From DATMXT01 sp963662765 (lineage in GTDB: Bacteria > Bacillota > Clostridia > Oscillospirales > Feifaniaceae): a stretch of DNA of 64,000 bases. The stretch's first letter is position 1. Each line of letters starts with the position of its first letter. This document shows positions 54,245 to 63,175 of the stretch, one piece after another. The position numbers and the translations under genes are program-made. The stretch is taken from positions 124,001 through 188,000 of the forward strand of contig CAXXUP010000004.1 in the NCBI GenBank assembly GCA_963662765.2, written 5' to 3'. The notes under the pieces are model-generated. The model had not been told where the DNA came from. It made no database searches and was given only the letters and a program-made list of their open reading frames with translations.

Positions 54245-55095
54245 CGGCTGCCCCCCTTGTCGTGAAGTTTCAACAGCTTGGTGAGATAGACCTTTTGGTG
54301 CTTGCGGTCGACAATGTCATCCAAAAAACCCTTATCGAGCAAAAATTCTGCCGTCTGAAAGCCGGCGGGAAGTTTCTTTCGGATAGTCTGTTCAATGACG
54401 CGAGGGCCGGCAAACCCGATCAAAGCACCCGGCTCCGCAACGTTGATATCCCCCTCCATCGCAAAAGAGGCCGTGACCCCTCCTGTCGTGGGGTCCGTCA
54501 GGACGCACACAAACAGATTTCCGGCGTCGCTGTGATATTTCACGGCACCTGTCACCTTTGCCATCTGCATCAGAGAAATGACGCCCTCCTGCATTCTGGC
54601 ACCGCCCGAAACGGTGAAGCCCACAACCGGCAGGCTTTGCTTTGTCGCCCGCTCAAAGAGCCGGGTGATTTTTTCCCCGACAGCGCTGCCCATGCTTCCC
54701 ATCATGAAGTAGGGCTCCATCACGAAAATGGCGGCTTTGTACCCGCCGATTTTACAGGTGCCGCAGACGACGCCCTCTTTTTCGGCACTCTCAAGCGCGG
54801 CGTTTTTCAGCTTGCTGTCGTATTCCGGAAATTGCAGGGAATTAATCGACGTGATGTCTTTATCAGCCTCGGCAAAGCTGCCTTCGTCGCAGATCAGATG
54901 CAGTCGCTGTCTGGCATTAATTCTGAAATGGTGCCTGCAATAGGGGCAAATGTTCTGGTTTTCCGAAAGCTCGCCGCTGCCAAGAACCTTCTTGCACACG
55001 GGACAGGTGACCGTAAGTTCCGTCACACCTGTGGCAACCGTCTTCTGCAGCTTCAGATGCCCTTCCAAGAGGTTTTTCGGCTTTTTAAATAACAT
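54241..55095 (-). CDS. accD: Acetyl-CoA carboxylase carboxyltransferase subunit beta
   Basis: A 284-residue subunit with the N-terminal zinc finger CPVCKKVLGSG...NICPYCRHHF (C-x2-C ... C-x2-C, about residues 30-55) and the carboxyltransferase core VGFTVSGGARMQEGVISLMQ and DPTTGGVTASFAMEGDI. I use ATG 55095 (MLFKKPKNLLEGHL). It overlaps the accC end by 11 bases and accA by four. Confidence 0.96.
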   Translation of the reverse strand: MLFKKPKNLLEGHLKLQKTVATGVTELTVTCPVCKKVLGSGELSENQNICPYCRHHFRINARQRLHLICDEGSFAEADKDITSINSLQFPEYDSKLKNAALESAEKEGVVCGTCKIGGYKAAIFVMEPYFMMGSMGSAVGEKITRLFERATKQSLPVVGFTVSGGARMQEGVISLMQMAKVTGAVKYHSDAGNLFVCVLTDPTTGGVTASFAMEGDINVAEPGALIGFAGPRVIEQTIRKKLPAGFQTAEFLLDKGFLDDIVDRKHQKVYLTKLLKLHDKGGSR

Positions 55096-56428
55096 TATTT
55101 GATGCCTCCAGGAAATCAGTGGTATAACGCCCGTCTTCAAAGGCCTCGGCCGACAGGACTTCCGACACATAGTCGGCGTCGTGCTCGATGCCCTCTACAA
55201 TCAGCTCACAGAGCGCCGCCTTCATTTTGCGGATGGCCTCATCTCTGGTTTTGGCATATACGATTAGCTTTCCGATGAGGGAGTCATAAAAGGGCGAGAC
55301 TCTGTACCCCTGGTAAATTGCCGTATCAAACCGAACCCAAGGACCGCCCGGAACGTGCAGCATCCGGATTTCCCCGCAGGACGGTCTGAAGTTTTGCCGG
55401 GGGTTTTCGGCGTTGATTCGGCATTCGATGGAATGCCCCTCCGGGACAATCTCCTCCTGACGAAAGGGGAGAGGAGCCCCTGCCGCAATTCGAACCTGCC
55501 ATTTGACTAGGTCGATTCCCGTTACCATCTCAGTGATGGGATGTTCCACCTGCAGGCGGGTATTCATCTCCATGAAGTAGAAGTTGCTGTCCTCGTCGCA
55601 AAGAAACTCAAAGGTGCCGGCACCCCTGTATCCCACCGCTCGGCAGGCCTTCATTGCGACCTCGGCCATCGCTTTTCGGGTATTGCCCGACAAGGTCACG
55701 GCCGGGGTTTCTTCAATTAACTTTTGCTTTTTTCGCTGCATCGAGCAGTCCCGCTCGCCAAGGCAGACCACATTGCCGTGGTTATCCGCCAAAACCTGCA
55801 TTTCGATGTGTTTGACAGCCCGTAAGTATTTCTCCAAATAGACGGCACCGTCCCCGAAGGCGCTTTGCGCCTCGGCAGTGGCGGTTTGATAGTGTTTTTC
55901 GAACTCGTCAGGAGTGTTAACGAGACGAATGCCCCGTCCGCCGCCGCCGCTGCGGGCCTTGATGAGCAGCGGGTAGCCGATCCTTTCTGCTTCGCTTAGG
56001 GCTGCCTTGAGACTCCCCGCGATATCGCTCCCAGGGATGACCGGAACGCCGGCTGCTTGCATGGCCTTCCTCGCCATGTCTTTGTCGCCCATTTTCGCGA
56101 TGACATCGGCCGGAGGGCCGATAAACACGATGCCGTTATCTTCGCACAGTTTCGCAAAAGCGGCACTCTCGGATAGAAAACCGTAACCCGGGTGAATGGC
56201 CTGCGCTTTTGTCGCAAGGGCGACCGAGATGATGGCTTTCATGCTCAGATAGCTGTCCGCGGCCATGGGGCCGCCGATGCAATAGCTTTCGTCGGCAAGG
56301 CTGACGTGCAGAGCCTCTTTGTCTGCGTTTGAAAAGACGCCGACGGTGGCGGTGCCCATTTCCTTGCAGGCGCGTATAATTCGAACAGCAATTTCGCCCC
56401 TGTTCGCAACTAATATCTTTGAAAACAT
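55085..56428 (-). CDS. accC: Biotin carboxylase subunit of acetyl-CoA carboxylase
   Basis: A 447-residue ATP-grasp enzyme that carboxylates biotin on AccB. It begins MFSKILVANRGEIAVRIIRA. ATP-binding SGGGGRGIRLV, the metal-binding ADNHGNVVCLGERDCSMQRK region and EMNTRLQVEHPITEMVTGID are intact. Full length. It follows fabZ by three bases. Confidence 0.98.
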   Translation of the reverse strand: MFSKILVANRGEIAVRIIRACKEMGTATVGVFSNADKEALHVSLADESYCIGGPMAADSYLSMKAIISVALATKAQAIHPGYGFLSESAAFAKLCEDNGIVFIGPPADVIAKMGDKDMARKAMQAAGVPVIPGSDIAGSLKAALSEAERIGYPLLIKARSGGGGRGIRLVNTPDEFEKHYQTATAEAQSAFGDGAVYLEKYLRAVKHIEMQVLADNHGNVVCLGERDCSMQRKKQKLIEETPAVTLSGNTRKAMAEVAMKACRAVGYRGAGTFEFLCDEDSNFYFMEMNTRLQVEHPITEMVTGIDLVKWQVRIAAGAPLPFRQEEIVPEGHSIECRINAENPRQNFRPSCGEIRMLHVPGGPWVRFDTAIYQGYRVSPFYDSLIGKLIVYAKTRDEAIRKMKAALCELIVEGIEHDADYVSEVLSAEAFEDGRYTTDFLEASNNVI

Positions 56429-56431
56429 ACT

Positions 56432-56854
56432 CTACTCTCCCCTGATTGCGGCAAAAGATAATTCGCCGCAAACAGACAGCTTTCCGTTCACAAAACCTTC
56501 GCTTTTGATGAAGTAAAAAGGCTCCTTCACCCGGATGATCTCGCTTTTGAACTCAACAGTGTCACCCGGCAAGACCTTGCGCTTGAATCTCACATTGTTC
56601 ATACCGGTGTAATAGGGTGTGAAGCTTTTCCCCGCTTCTATCAGAATGCAGGCCGACTGTGCCATCATCTCACACAAGATGACGCCCGGAACGACGGGGT
56701 TGCCGGGAAAGTGCCCCTGCAGGAAAAATTCGTCGCCGCGAACGGTGTATATGCCGATGGCAACGCCGTCTTCAAGCGAGACCTCGTCAATTAAGAGCAT
56801 CGGCTCACGGTGGGGGAGAATCTTTTTAATCTCTTCTCGATTCATCTTTGGCAC
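56432..56854 (-). CDS. fabZ: 3-hydroxyacyl-ACP dehydratase
   Basis: A 140-residue hot-dog fold dehydratase. The catalytic His is in FLQGHFPGNPVVPGVILCEM; the start MPKMNREEIKKILPHREPML and IDEVSLEDGV are typical. It removes water from 3-hydroxyacyl-ACP in each elongation cycle. Only one such gene is present; no fabA, fabN or fabM is nearby, so how unsaturated acids are made is not visible. It lies between accB and accC, as in streptococci. Confidence 0.96.
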   Translation of the reverse strand: MPKMNREEIKKILPHREPMLLIDEVSLEDGVAIGIYTVRGDEFFLQGHFPGNPVVPGVILCEMMAQSACILIEAGKSFTPYYTGMNNVRFKRKVLPGDTVEFKSEIIRVKEPFYFIKSEGFVNGKLSVCGELSFAAIRGE

Positions 56855-56859
56855 ACCCC

Positions 56860-57294
56860 CTAAAATATTTTGAAGAGCACTTGCTCAAACTCCGCAAGGT
56901 CGCCGTTTTTCAGGCAGATGTCCACGATTTCACCGTCACATTCGGCAGTGATTTCGTTCATGAGCTTCATGGCCTCAATGATGCAGAGTACATCGCCCTT
57001 TTTGACCTTGCTGCCTATGGTCACATACGGGTCGGTGTCGGGAGAAGGGGCGGCATAAAACACGCCGACGATCGGCGAGCGCACTTCGGTAATTCTGTTA
57101 AAGTCGAGGGTTTTACCGTAGTCGGCCGTAGCCGGAGGCGTCTGCTTGCTCTCATCGGCATTTTTCGAAACAGGTGTCTCGCCTAAAGGAGCTTTTTCAA
57201 TAAAGATTTTTGTGTCGCCCTCGCTGATTTCTAGCCTTGACAGCCCAAAGTTCTTTACGATGTCCGCCAGTGCCCGGATCTTTTCAATATCCAT
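56860..57294 (-). CDS. accB: Biotin carboxyl carrier protein
   Basis: A 144-residue carrier. The C-terminal biotinyl domain has the biotinylation site VLCIIEAMKLMNEITAECDG (Lys in EAMKLM). A Pro/Thr-rich linker (about 45-65) follows the N-terminal MDIEKIRALADIVKNFGLSR. I choose ATG 57294, with GAGGT five bases upstream, over an ATG 12 bases earlier. It starts inside the spacer after fabF and precedes fabZ by five bases. Confidence 0.95.
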   Translation of the reverse strand: MDIEKIRALADIVKNFGLSRLEISEGDTKIFIEKAPLGETPVSKNADESKQTPPATADYGKTLDFNRITEVRSPIVGVFYAAPSPDTDPYVTIGSKVKKGDVLCIIEAMKLMNEITAECDGEIVDICLKNGDLAEFEQVLFKIF

Positions 57295-57302
57295 GCCGTA
57301 CC

Positions 57303-58529
57303 TCATATTCTGTTGAATAGAATGCCTGCATTGTGGCCACCGAACCCCAGAGAAAGTGACATGGCTTTGTCAAGATCACACTTTCGCATCGTATTCGGGA
57401 CATAGTCGAGATCGCAATCCGGGTCAAATTCCTTATAGCCGATGGTCGGCGGCACAAGCCCCGTTTCAAGTACTTTGATTGCCACGATGGCCTCAATACC
57501 GCCCGCAGCACCCAGGGTATGCCCCGTCATGGCCTTGGTTGCGCTGATCGGGATTTTATAGGCCAGCTCTCCCAAAGCTTTCTTGATGGCCATGGTTTCG
57601 GTTTTGTCGTTCAAAGGGGTGGATGTGCCGTGTGGATTGACGTACAGTTTTTCATCAGGGACAAGACCGCTCTCCTCGAATGCGAGCGATATCATCCTTG
57701 CACCGCCCTCAGCCAGCGGGTCGGGAGCCGTGATATGATATGCATCACAGGTGTTGCCATATCCGCTGATTTCACAATAAATGTCGGCACCTCTTGCCTT
57801 TGCATGTTCATATTCCTCGAGCACGATGATGCCGGAACCTTCGCCCATCACAAACCCGCTACGGCGCCTGTCAAAGGGGGTGGAGCTGTTATCCGGGTCG
57901 CTGCTGTCCGACAGCGCCATGCAGTTTGTAAATCCGGCTACTGACAGCCTGTTGATAGACGCATCGCTGCCGCCGGCAATGATGGCGTCGGCATATCCAT
58001 GCTTGATGGCGCGAAAGGCTTCTCCGATCGCATGGGTTGAGGTGGCACAAGCGGTTACCACCGGAAGGTTCGGACCCTTTGCCTGAAATTTGATGGCAAC
58101 CAAAGCCGACGCCATATTTCCGATCATCATCGGGATTAAGAACGGGGAAATTCTGGACGGGCCTTTTGTCAATAGCTTTTCGGCTTCGACAAGGAGGGTT
58201 GCAATTCCGCCGATGCCCGAACCGATATACACGCCAAGTCGATCCGGGGGAATGGTGCCAACGATGCCGCTATCTTCTACTGCCTGTACTGCAGCGGCAA
58301 TCGCATACTGAGCGTATAAATCGGTTTTGCGGATTTCACCTTTTTCGATATAGGCCTCGGGAGAAAAGTTTTTGACCTCGGCGGCAATTTTTACCTTCAT
58401 ATCACTGGTGTCAAACCTTGTGATCGGCGCAAATCCATGCCGGCCGTTAATAAGACTGTCCCAGAAGCTCACGACATCATTTCCGATCGGGGTGATGCAC
58501 CCCAGCCCTGTTACAACTACTCGTTTCAT
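57303..58529 (-). CDS. fabF: 3-oxoacyl-ACP synthase II
   Basis: A 408-residue condensing enzyme. It begins MKRVVVTGLGCITPIGNDVV. The catalytic triad is Cys in VTACATSTHAIGEAF, His in NPHGTSTPLNDKTE and His in ATKAMTGHTLGAAGGIE. It extends acyl-ACP with malonyl-ACP. It follows fabG by nine bases. Confidence 0.97.
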   Translation of the reverse strand: MKRVVVTGLGCITPIGNDVVSFWDSLINGRHGFAPITRFDTSDMKVKIAAEVKNFSPEAYIEKGEIRKTDLYAQYAIAAAVQAVEDSGIVGTIPPDRLGVYIGSGIGGIATLLVEAEKLLTKGPSRISPFLIPMMIGNMASALVAIKFQAKGPNLPVVTACATSTHAIGEAFRAIKHGYADAIIAGGSDASINRLSVAGFTNCMALSDSSDPDNSSTPFDRRRSGFVMGEGSGIIVLEEYEHAKARGADIYCEISGYGNTCDAYHITAPDPLAEGGARMISLAFEESGLVPDEKLYVNPHGTSTPLNDKTETMAIKKALGELAYKIPISATKAMTGHTLGAAGGIEAIVAIKVLETGLVPPTIGYKEFDPDCDLDYVPNTMRKCDLDKAMSLSLGFGGHNAGILFNRI

Positions 58530-58538
58530 AACACACTC

Positions 58539-59279
58539 CTACATGCAAATGCCGCCGTCAACCCGGATCACTTCTCCGGTGATGTAGGCCGCCTGGTTTG
58601 ATGCCAAAAACAGCGCCAATGATGCGACATCTTCAGCTGCGCCCATCCGCTTGAGTGGAATTGCCGTCATAAGGCGCTCTTTCACGGCCTGTGGTAAATC
58701 TGCCGTCATATCGGTTTCTATAAAACCCGGTGCAATGGCGTTGCAGGTGACATTTCTGCCGGCAAGTTCCTTTGCGGCCGTTTTGGTCAGGCCGATCAGG
58801 CCCGCCTTCGCAGCCGAATAATTTGCTTGGCCCGCATTGCCCATAAGCCCGCTGACCGAGGAAATATTGATAATTCTGCCGGCGGGTGATTTCATGATAT
58901 GTCTCGATAAGAATTTTAAAAAATTGAAAGCACCCTTGAGGTTGACCGCGATCACCCGATCAAAGTCGTCCTCTTTCATTTGCAAAAGCGATGCGTCTTT
59001 TGTAATTCCCGCGTTGTTGACAAGAATATCGACTTTTCCGAAGTCCGAAAAGATCTGTTCGCAGACGGCTTTCGCCTTTTCGAAATCCGAGACATCACAC
59101 TGATAGGGGATCGCCTTTACACCGAACTTCTCGGCGGTGCGAGCGACTTCTTGTGCCGCCTGCTCGCTTCCGCCATACAAAATGGCGACATCGGCTCCGT
59201 TCTCGGCAAATTTCAGTGCAATGACTTTCCCGATGCCTCTGGAGGCGCCTGTGATCACTGCGGTTTTCCCTTTAAGCAT
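58539..59279 (-). CDS. fabG: 3-oxoacyl-ACP reductase
   Basis: A 246-residue short-chain dehydrogenase. NADPH loop TGASRGIGKVIALKFAENGA, NNAGITKD, catalytic Ser in ISSVSGLMGNAGQ and Tyr/Lys in ANYSAAKAGLIGLT. The end GEVIRVDGGICM is typical of FabG. ATG 59279 follows GGAGGTGCGAA; in-frame codons upstream lie within fabD and are not used. Overlaps fabD by eight bases. Confidence 0.97.
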   Translation of the reverse strand: MLKGKTAVITGASRGIGKVIALKFAENGADVAILYGGSEQAAQEVARTAEKFGVKAIPYQCDVSDFEKAKAVCEQIFSDFGKVDILVNNAGITKDASLLQMKEDDFDRVIAVNLKGAFNFLKFLSRHIMKSPAGRIINISSVSGLMGNAGQANYSAAKAGLIGLTKTAAKELAGRNVTCNAIAPGFIETDMTADLPQAVKERLMTAIPLKRMGAAEDVASLALFLASNQAAYITGEVIRVDGGICM

Positions 59280-60177
59280 TTCGCACCTCCGATAGCGTGT
59301 TTTCAAGCGAGGCAAGGTCGCAGACATTCAGGGTCTTGACCGACCCGCTGATCTTTTTAATCAGTCCTGAGAGGGTTTTACCGGGGCCTACCTCGATGAA
59401 GGTGTCTACTCCCGCTGTAATCATGTTTTCAACGGTCTTCTGCCACAGGACGGGGCTTTTTACCTGCAGGGCCGGCAGCATTTTAGGATCGCCGTAAACA
59501 AGGGCTGTCACATTTGAATAGAGGGGCACGTTCATTTCGCCGAATTCTTTATCCGAGAGATAGGCTTCGATTTTCGCGCCAGCCTCCTCCATAAACGGGC
59601 TGTGAAAAGCGCCGCTGACTGCAAGCGGCATCGCCCTGCCGCCGGCTGCCAGGATTGCCGCGACAAGTGCATCGGCGCCCTCCTCGCCACAGGCCACAAC
59701 GGTTTGCCCCGGACAGTTGTAGTTGACCGGATACGTGTTATGAAGGCTATTGCAGACCAATTCGACATCGGCTACCGGAAGTTTTAAGACCGCAAACATG
59801 ACCCCTTTATTTTTCTCCCCGCAGGCTTGCATCGCCTTAGCACGAAGACATACAAAATCAAACGCCTCTTGCTCGGTCATGATCCCGCTGTAGGCAAGGG
59901 CCGGGATTTCACCCAAGGAAAATCCGGCGATGGCATCGGGATAGACGCCGTTTTCGCTCAGCAGTTTTGCGCAAGCCAGATCCAATGCAAAAAGGCAGGG
60001 CTGGGTGTTTATGGTCATGCTCAGCGCTTCTGGGGGGCCGTCGAACATAATTTGGAGCAGGCTCTGAGGTAAAAGGTTCATCACGGCTCTTGCGGTAGGA
60101 TATGTCTCGTACAGATCCCGGCCCATGCCGACCTGCTGCGCACCCTGACCGGCAAAAACGAAGGCTATCTTACCCAT
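59272..60177 (-). CDS. fabD: Malonyl-CoA:ACP transacylase
   Basis: A 301-residue transacylase loading malonyl groups onto ACP. MGKIAFVFAGQGAQQVGMGR is the canonical start. The nucleophile Ser is in IAGFSLGEIPALAYSG and the catalytic His in VSGAFHSPFMEEAG. I use ATG 60177. It overlaps the fabK end by 13 bases and has a weak ribosome site of its own, so translation is probably coupled. Confidence 0.96.
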   Translation of the reverse strand: MGKIAFVFAGQGAQQVGMGRDLYETYPTARAVMNLLPQSLLQIMFDGPPEALSMTINTQPCLFALDLACAKLLSENGVYPDAIAGFSLGEIPALAYSGIMTEQEAFDFVCLRAKAMQACGEKNKGVMFAVLKLPVADVELVCNSLHNTYPVNYNCPGQTVVACGEEGADALVAAILAAGGRAMPLAVSGAFHSPFMEEAGAKIEAYLSDKEFGEMNVPLYSNVTALVYGDPKMLPALQVKSPVLWQKTVENMITAGVDTFIEVGPGKTLSGLIKKISGSVKTLNVCDLASLENTLSEVRNA

Positions 60178-61112
60178 TTTGCCGCACCGCAAAGGAGCAT
60201 TTCGGCTTCCCCGAACATCTCTTCAATAATTTCTTTACAGGTTTGCTCTTTTCTGACAAGACCTGCGATCTGTCCTGCCATGAAACAGCCGTTTTTTTCG
60301 TCTCCATCAACCACCGCGAGCCGCAGGGCCCCGACACCGAACTTCTCCAATTCTTCGTTTGAGATGCTGCTGTCGTACTCTTTTGCTAAGAACGCCCTTG
60401 ATAGGGTGGTTTTCAGTGAGCGGGCAGGATGGCCCAGCCGTTTACCTGTGACGATTGTGTCGATGTCTTTGGCCCTCAGCACCATGTCCTTGTAGTTTTG
60501 ATGGATGTTGCACTCCTTGGCCGAGAGAAAACGGGTTCCGACCTGGACGCCCTTTGCCCCCAGCATGAAAGCGGCGGCAACGCCTCTGCCGTCGCCGATG
60601 CCGCCCGCAGCAATGACCGGAATGCCGACGGCATCCGCGACCTGCGGCAGGAGAGCCATGGTGGTGGTTTCGCCGATGTGTCCACCCGACTCGCCGCCTT
60701 CCGCAATGACGGCCGCCGCCCCTGCGCGCTCTACCAGTTTTGCAACCCCGCAGGATGGAACAACCGGAATAACTTTAATGCCGGCTTCGCGCCACTTCTT
60801 AATGTAACTTGTCGGATTTCCGGCACCCGTTGTCACCACAGCCACTTTTTCCTCGGCAACTACCTCCGCAACGTCGGCGGCAAAGGGGCTTAGCAGCATG
60901 ACATTCACACCAAAGGGCTTATGTGTGAGTGACTTTGCCTTGTGAATTTGTTCCCGAACCCAATTGGCAGGGGCGTTTCCGGCAGCGATAATTCCAAGCC
61001 CGCCGGCTTCGGATACGGCGGCAGCAAGGTTGGCGTCGGCGACCCATGCCATTCCGCCCTGAAAAATCGGATACTCTATTCCCAGAAGCTCACATATAGG
61101 CGAATTTACCAC
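60165..61112 (-). CDS. fabK: Enoyl-ACP reductase II, FMN-dependent
   Basis: A 315-residue TIM-barrel flavoenzyme of the nitronate-monooxygenase fold that reduces enoyl-ACP. GIEYPIFQGGMAWVADANLA is the canonical start; AEGGESGGHIGETTTMALLP and IAAGGIGDGRGVAAAFMLGA line the FMN site. FabK replaces FabI in streptococci and many Clostridia, giving triclosan insensitivity (family knowledge). No fabI is present in the window. It lies between acpP and fabD. Confidence 0.96.
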   Translation of the reverse strand: MVNSPICELLGIEYPIFQGGMAWVADANLAAAVSEAGGLGIIAAGNAPANWVREQIHKAKSLTHKPFGVNVMLLSPFAADVAEVVAEEKVAVVTTGAGNPTSYIKKWREAGIKVIPVVPSCGVAKLVERAGAAAVIAEGGESGGHIGETTTMALLPQVADAVGIPVIAAGGIGDGRGVAAAFMLGAKGVQVGTRFLSAKECNIHQNYKDMVLRAKDIDTIVTGKRLGHPARSLKTTLSRAFLAKEYDSSISNEELEKFGVGALRLAVVDGDEKNGCFMAGQIAGLVRKEQTCKEIIEEMFGEAEMLLCGAAKWVR

Positions 61113-61122
61113 GAGACACCTC

Positions 61123-61338
61123 TTATTTTGCGTTTTCGATACTTTTTATCAGATCACCGACCGATTTGATTTCCGGTCCAACTTCAATAGAAACGCTGAG
61201 TTTCTCCTCCAAATTCATGACGAGCTCGACGATTTCCAGAGAGTCAAGTTTAAGCTCGGCAAATGTGGTGGTTTCGATGATGACAAGGTCCGGATCAGAT
61301 TTGAATTCCTTTATGACAGCTGCAATTTGTTCAAGCAC
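61123..61338 (-). CDS. acpP: Acyl carrier protein
   Basis: About 71 residues, acidic. The phosphopantetheine site is the Ser in LKLDSLEIVELVMNLEEKLS. The sequence has GTG at 61338 eight bases after GGAGG (MLEQIAAVIKEF); an in-frame TTG 15 bases upstream overlaps the ribosome site and is unlikely. It lies between fabH and fabK in the operon. Confidence 0.93.
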   Translation of the reverse strand: MLEQIAAVIKEFKSDPDLVIIETTTFAELKLDSLEIVELVMNLEEKLSVSIEVGPEIKSVGDLIKSIENAK

Positions 61339-61374
61339 GGTGTATTCCTCCAAAAATTTAATTATATGAATGGG

Positions 61375-62328
61375 TTATTCCCATATCATCACGCAAGTGC
61401 CGGAAGTAAGTCCGGCGCCAAATGCCGAGAGCAGCAACTTTGTTCCCTTATGGATTTTACCCGCCTCGAGCATTTCGTTCAGGAGCAGCGGCAGCGTGGC
61501 CGCTGAGGTGTTGCCATACCGATCGATGTTGATCGGGAATTTTTCCTCCGGCTGCTTCATGCGGGTTCTGACTGTGTCGATGATCCGCTTATTGGCCTGA
61601 TGCAGCAGGAAATAGTCGATCTCGCTAAGCGTCATGCCTAGCGCGCCAAGCGCCTTTTCAGTCTCCTCTTCGGCGACCGAAACAGCGAACTTATAGACAT
61701 CCTGTCCCTCCATGTGCGTGAAGCCTGACGCAAGGTTCTCCCGAAACGGGTTGTTGCCGGTGCCGGCCGGACAATTTAGGGCCTTCACGTTTCCGGAGGC
61801 CGTCAGGTGCAGGTATTTGAGCGCGTTCCCCTCAGTAAGCACGCAGGCACCGGCACCGTCGGCAAAGAGCACGCAGGACGTTCGGTCGCCCCAATCGACC
61901 AGTTTCGACATCATCTCGGCGCAGATGAGCAGGATGTTTTTGGCACGTCCCCGCAAGAAGTAGCCGTCAGCGACGTCGAGCGCGTAGATAAACCCCGAAC
62001 AGGCCGCGTTTACGTCAAAGGCCGGACAGGTGGCCTCCATGCGCTCGCCGACACAGCAGGCTAACGATGGGAATTGATAGTCCCCGCCCATGGTCGCGCA
62101 GATGATGTAGTCCATGTCGGCAATGGTCATACCCGCACGGGTGAGCGCAATGCCCGCGGCCTGCACCGCGAGGTCGGTCAGCGTCTCGCCGGTTGATATA
62201 AACCGGCTTTTTATGCCTGTGCGTGAGACAATCCATTCGTCACTCGTGTCAAGCAGTCCGGAAAGCTCCTCGTTTGTAACCGATTTTTCCGGAACACACG
62301 ATCCTGTTGATATAATTTTAAGTCCCAT
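61375..62328 (-). CDS. fabH: 3-oxoacyl-ACP synthase III
   Basis: A 317-residue initiating condensing enzyme. The catalytic Cys lies in FDVNAACSGFIYALDVADGY, the His in DYFLLHQANKRIIDTVRTR, and the Asn in DRYGNTSAATLPLLLNEMLE. It condenses acyl-CoA primers with malonyl-ACP. Its start overlaps the end of the regulator gene by one base. Starting-unit preference (straight or branched) cannot be told. Confidence 0.97.
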   Translation of the reverse strand: MGLKIISTGSCVPEKSVTNEELSGLLDTSDEWIVSRTGIKSRFISTGETLTDLAVQAAGIALTRAGMTIADMDYIICATMGGDYQFPSLACCVGERMEATCPAFDVNAACSGFIYALDVADGYFLRGRAKNILLICAEMMSKLVDWGDRTSCVLFADGAGACVLTEGNALKYLHLTASGNVKALNCPAGTGNNPFRENLASGFTHMEGQDVYKFAVSVAEEETEKALGALGMTLSEIDYFLLHQANKRIIDTVRTRMKQPEEKFPINIDRYGNTSAATLPLLLNEMLEAGKIHKGTKLLLSAFGAGLTSGTCVMIWE

Positions 62329-62777
62329 TACATTCCCGCCTTTTCCTTAAAAAAAACATTGAGCTTCTCAATGGCAGCCAGCAGGACCTCCTGCTGACTC
62401 TCGTCGAATTCCCGGCTGATAGACTTGACCATCTTTAAATGAAACATCCTGTGCGCCCTGTCGACTTTTTTCCCAAGGTCCGTCAGCGAGACGACGGAGC
62501 TTCTCCCATCACTGGAGGAGGGCGTCTTTGTGACGAACCCCTTTTTCTCAAGCTTTTTGACAGCCACTGTTGTCGTCGGCATGGTGATGCCCAGCCGGGC
62601 GGCAAGGTCGCTGATGTTCGTCACTCCGCCGTTTTTTTCAATTGCTTCGAGCATGTGTGCCTCCGCAACCGTTATTGGTATGGATGCAATTCTCTTCAGG
62701 GCACTCTCTTCATACTTCAGAATGGTATTGAACGTGTCCACCAGAATGATGTTTAGGTTTTTTTCAAAATCATTCAT
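62328..62777 (-). CDS. fabT: MarR-family regulator, FabT-like
   Basis: A 149-residue winged-helix repressor. It has AEAHMLEAIEKNGGVTNISD and LAARLGITMPTTTVAVKKLE as recognition region, then the wing TKTPSSSDGRSSVVSLTDLG. It is the first gene of the fatty-acid operon, in the position fabT holds in streptococci, where FabT with acyl-ACP represses fab genes (family knowledge). Start ATG 62777 has AGGGGTG upstream; earlier in-frame codons fall in the operator. A perfect palindrome overlies its promoter. Confidence 0.88.
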   Translation of the reverse strand: MNDFEKNLNIILVDTFNTILKYEESALKRIASIPITVAEAHMLEAIEKNGGVTNISDLAARLGITMPTTTVAVKKLEKKGFVTKTPSSSDGRSSVVSLTDLGKKVDRAHRMFHLKMVKSISREFDESQQEVLLAAIEKLNVFFKEKAGM

Positions 62778-62799
62778 ATTTCGCACCCCTGTAAATTTC

Positions 62800-62818
62800 A
62801 TTAGTTTCACTAACTAAT
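62800..62818. promoter_or_regulatory. Probable FabT operator
   Basis: ATTAGTT-TCACT-AACTAAT: seven-base arms, perfect palindrome, overlapping the downstream edge of the predicted -10 element of the fab promoter. Position and symmetry suit a MarR-type repressor site; binding by FabT is inferred. Confidence 0.75.
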
Positions 62819-62844
62819 AATACTCGTGAACATATGTTTGTCAA
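62817..62844 (-). promoter_or_regulatory. Predicted promoter of the fatty-acid synthesis operon
   Basis: On the minus strand, TTGACA (62839-62844), 16-base spacer, TATTAT (62817-62822), directly upstream of the palindrome and fabT. Confidence 0.8.
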
Positions 62845-63175
62845 GGGACCAAAAATGAACTTTTTGTCAACGAGACCCGTCGGCCGACAGGAAAGACCTT
62901 CAGAGGAGACGGTATAAAGTATTTACAATTATCTAAATTCGTCCAAAATACAACCTTTTTTTGTGCAGCCTACAGAAGAGCCTGATTGCGGCATATTTGA
63001 AGTCGCAGGGAAGCGGGATGGTCATACAAACAATAGCAGTCGGCTTAATTTCTTAAGCCGACTGCTAATATTTGCCTTGCCCATCATCCGAACCGCTTTT
63101 TCACGTCTGGCATCTGTGATATAATCATCCTGTCTCACTTGTCAGAGAAAATTACATATGTTTAATAATAGGTGA
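62845..63175. other. Spacer between fab promoter and VanZ gene
   Basis: No convincing gene. It contains a 15-bp perfect hairpin, TAGCAGTCGGCTTAA/TTAAGCCGACTGCTA (63034-63067), followed by ATATTTG, and a TATAAT at 63119-63124 that may serve the VanZ gene. The hairpin could be the terminator of a lost gene or of an unannotated small RNA. Confidence 0.5.
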
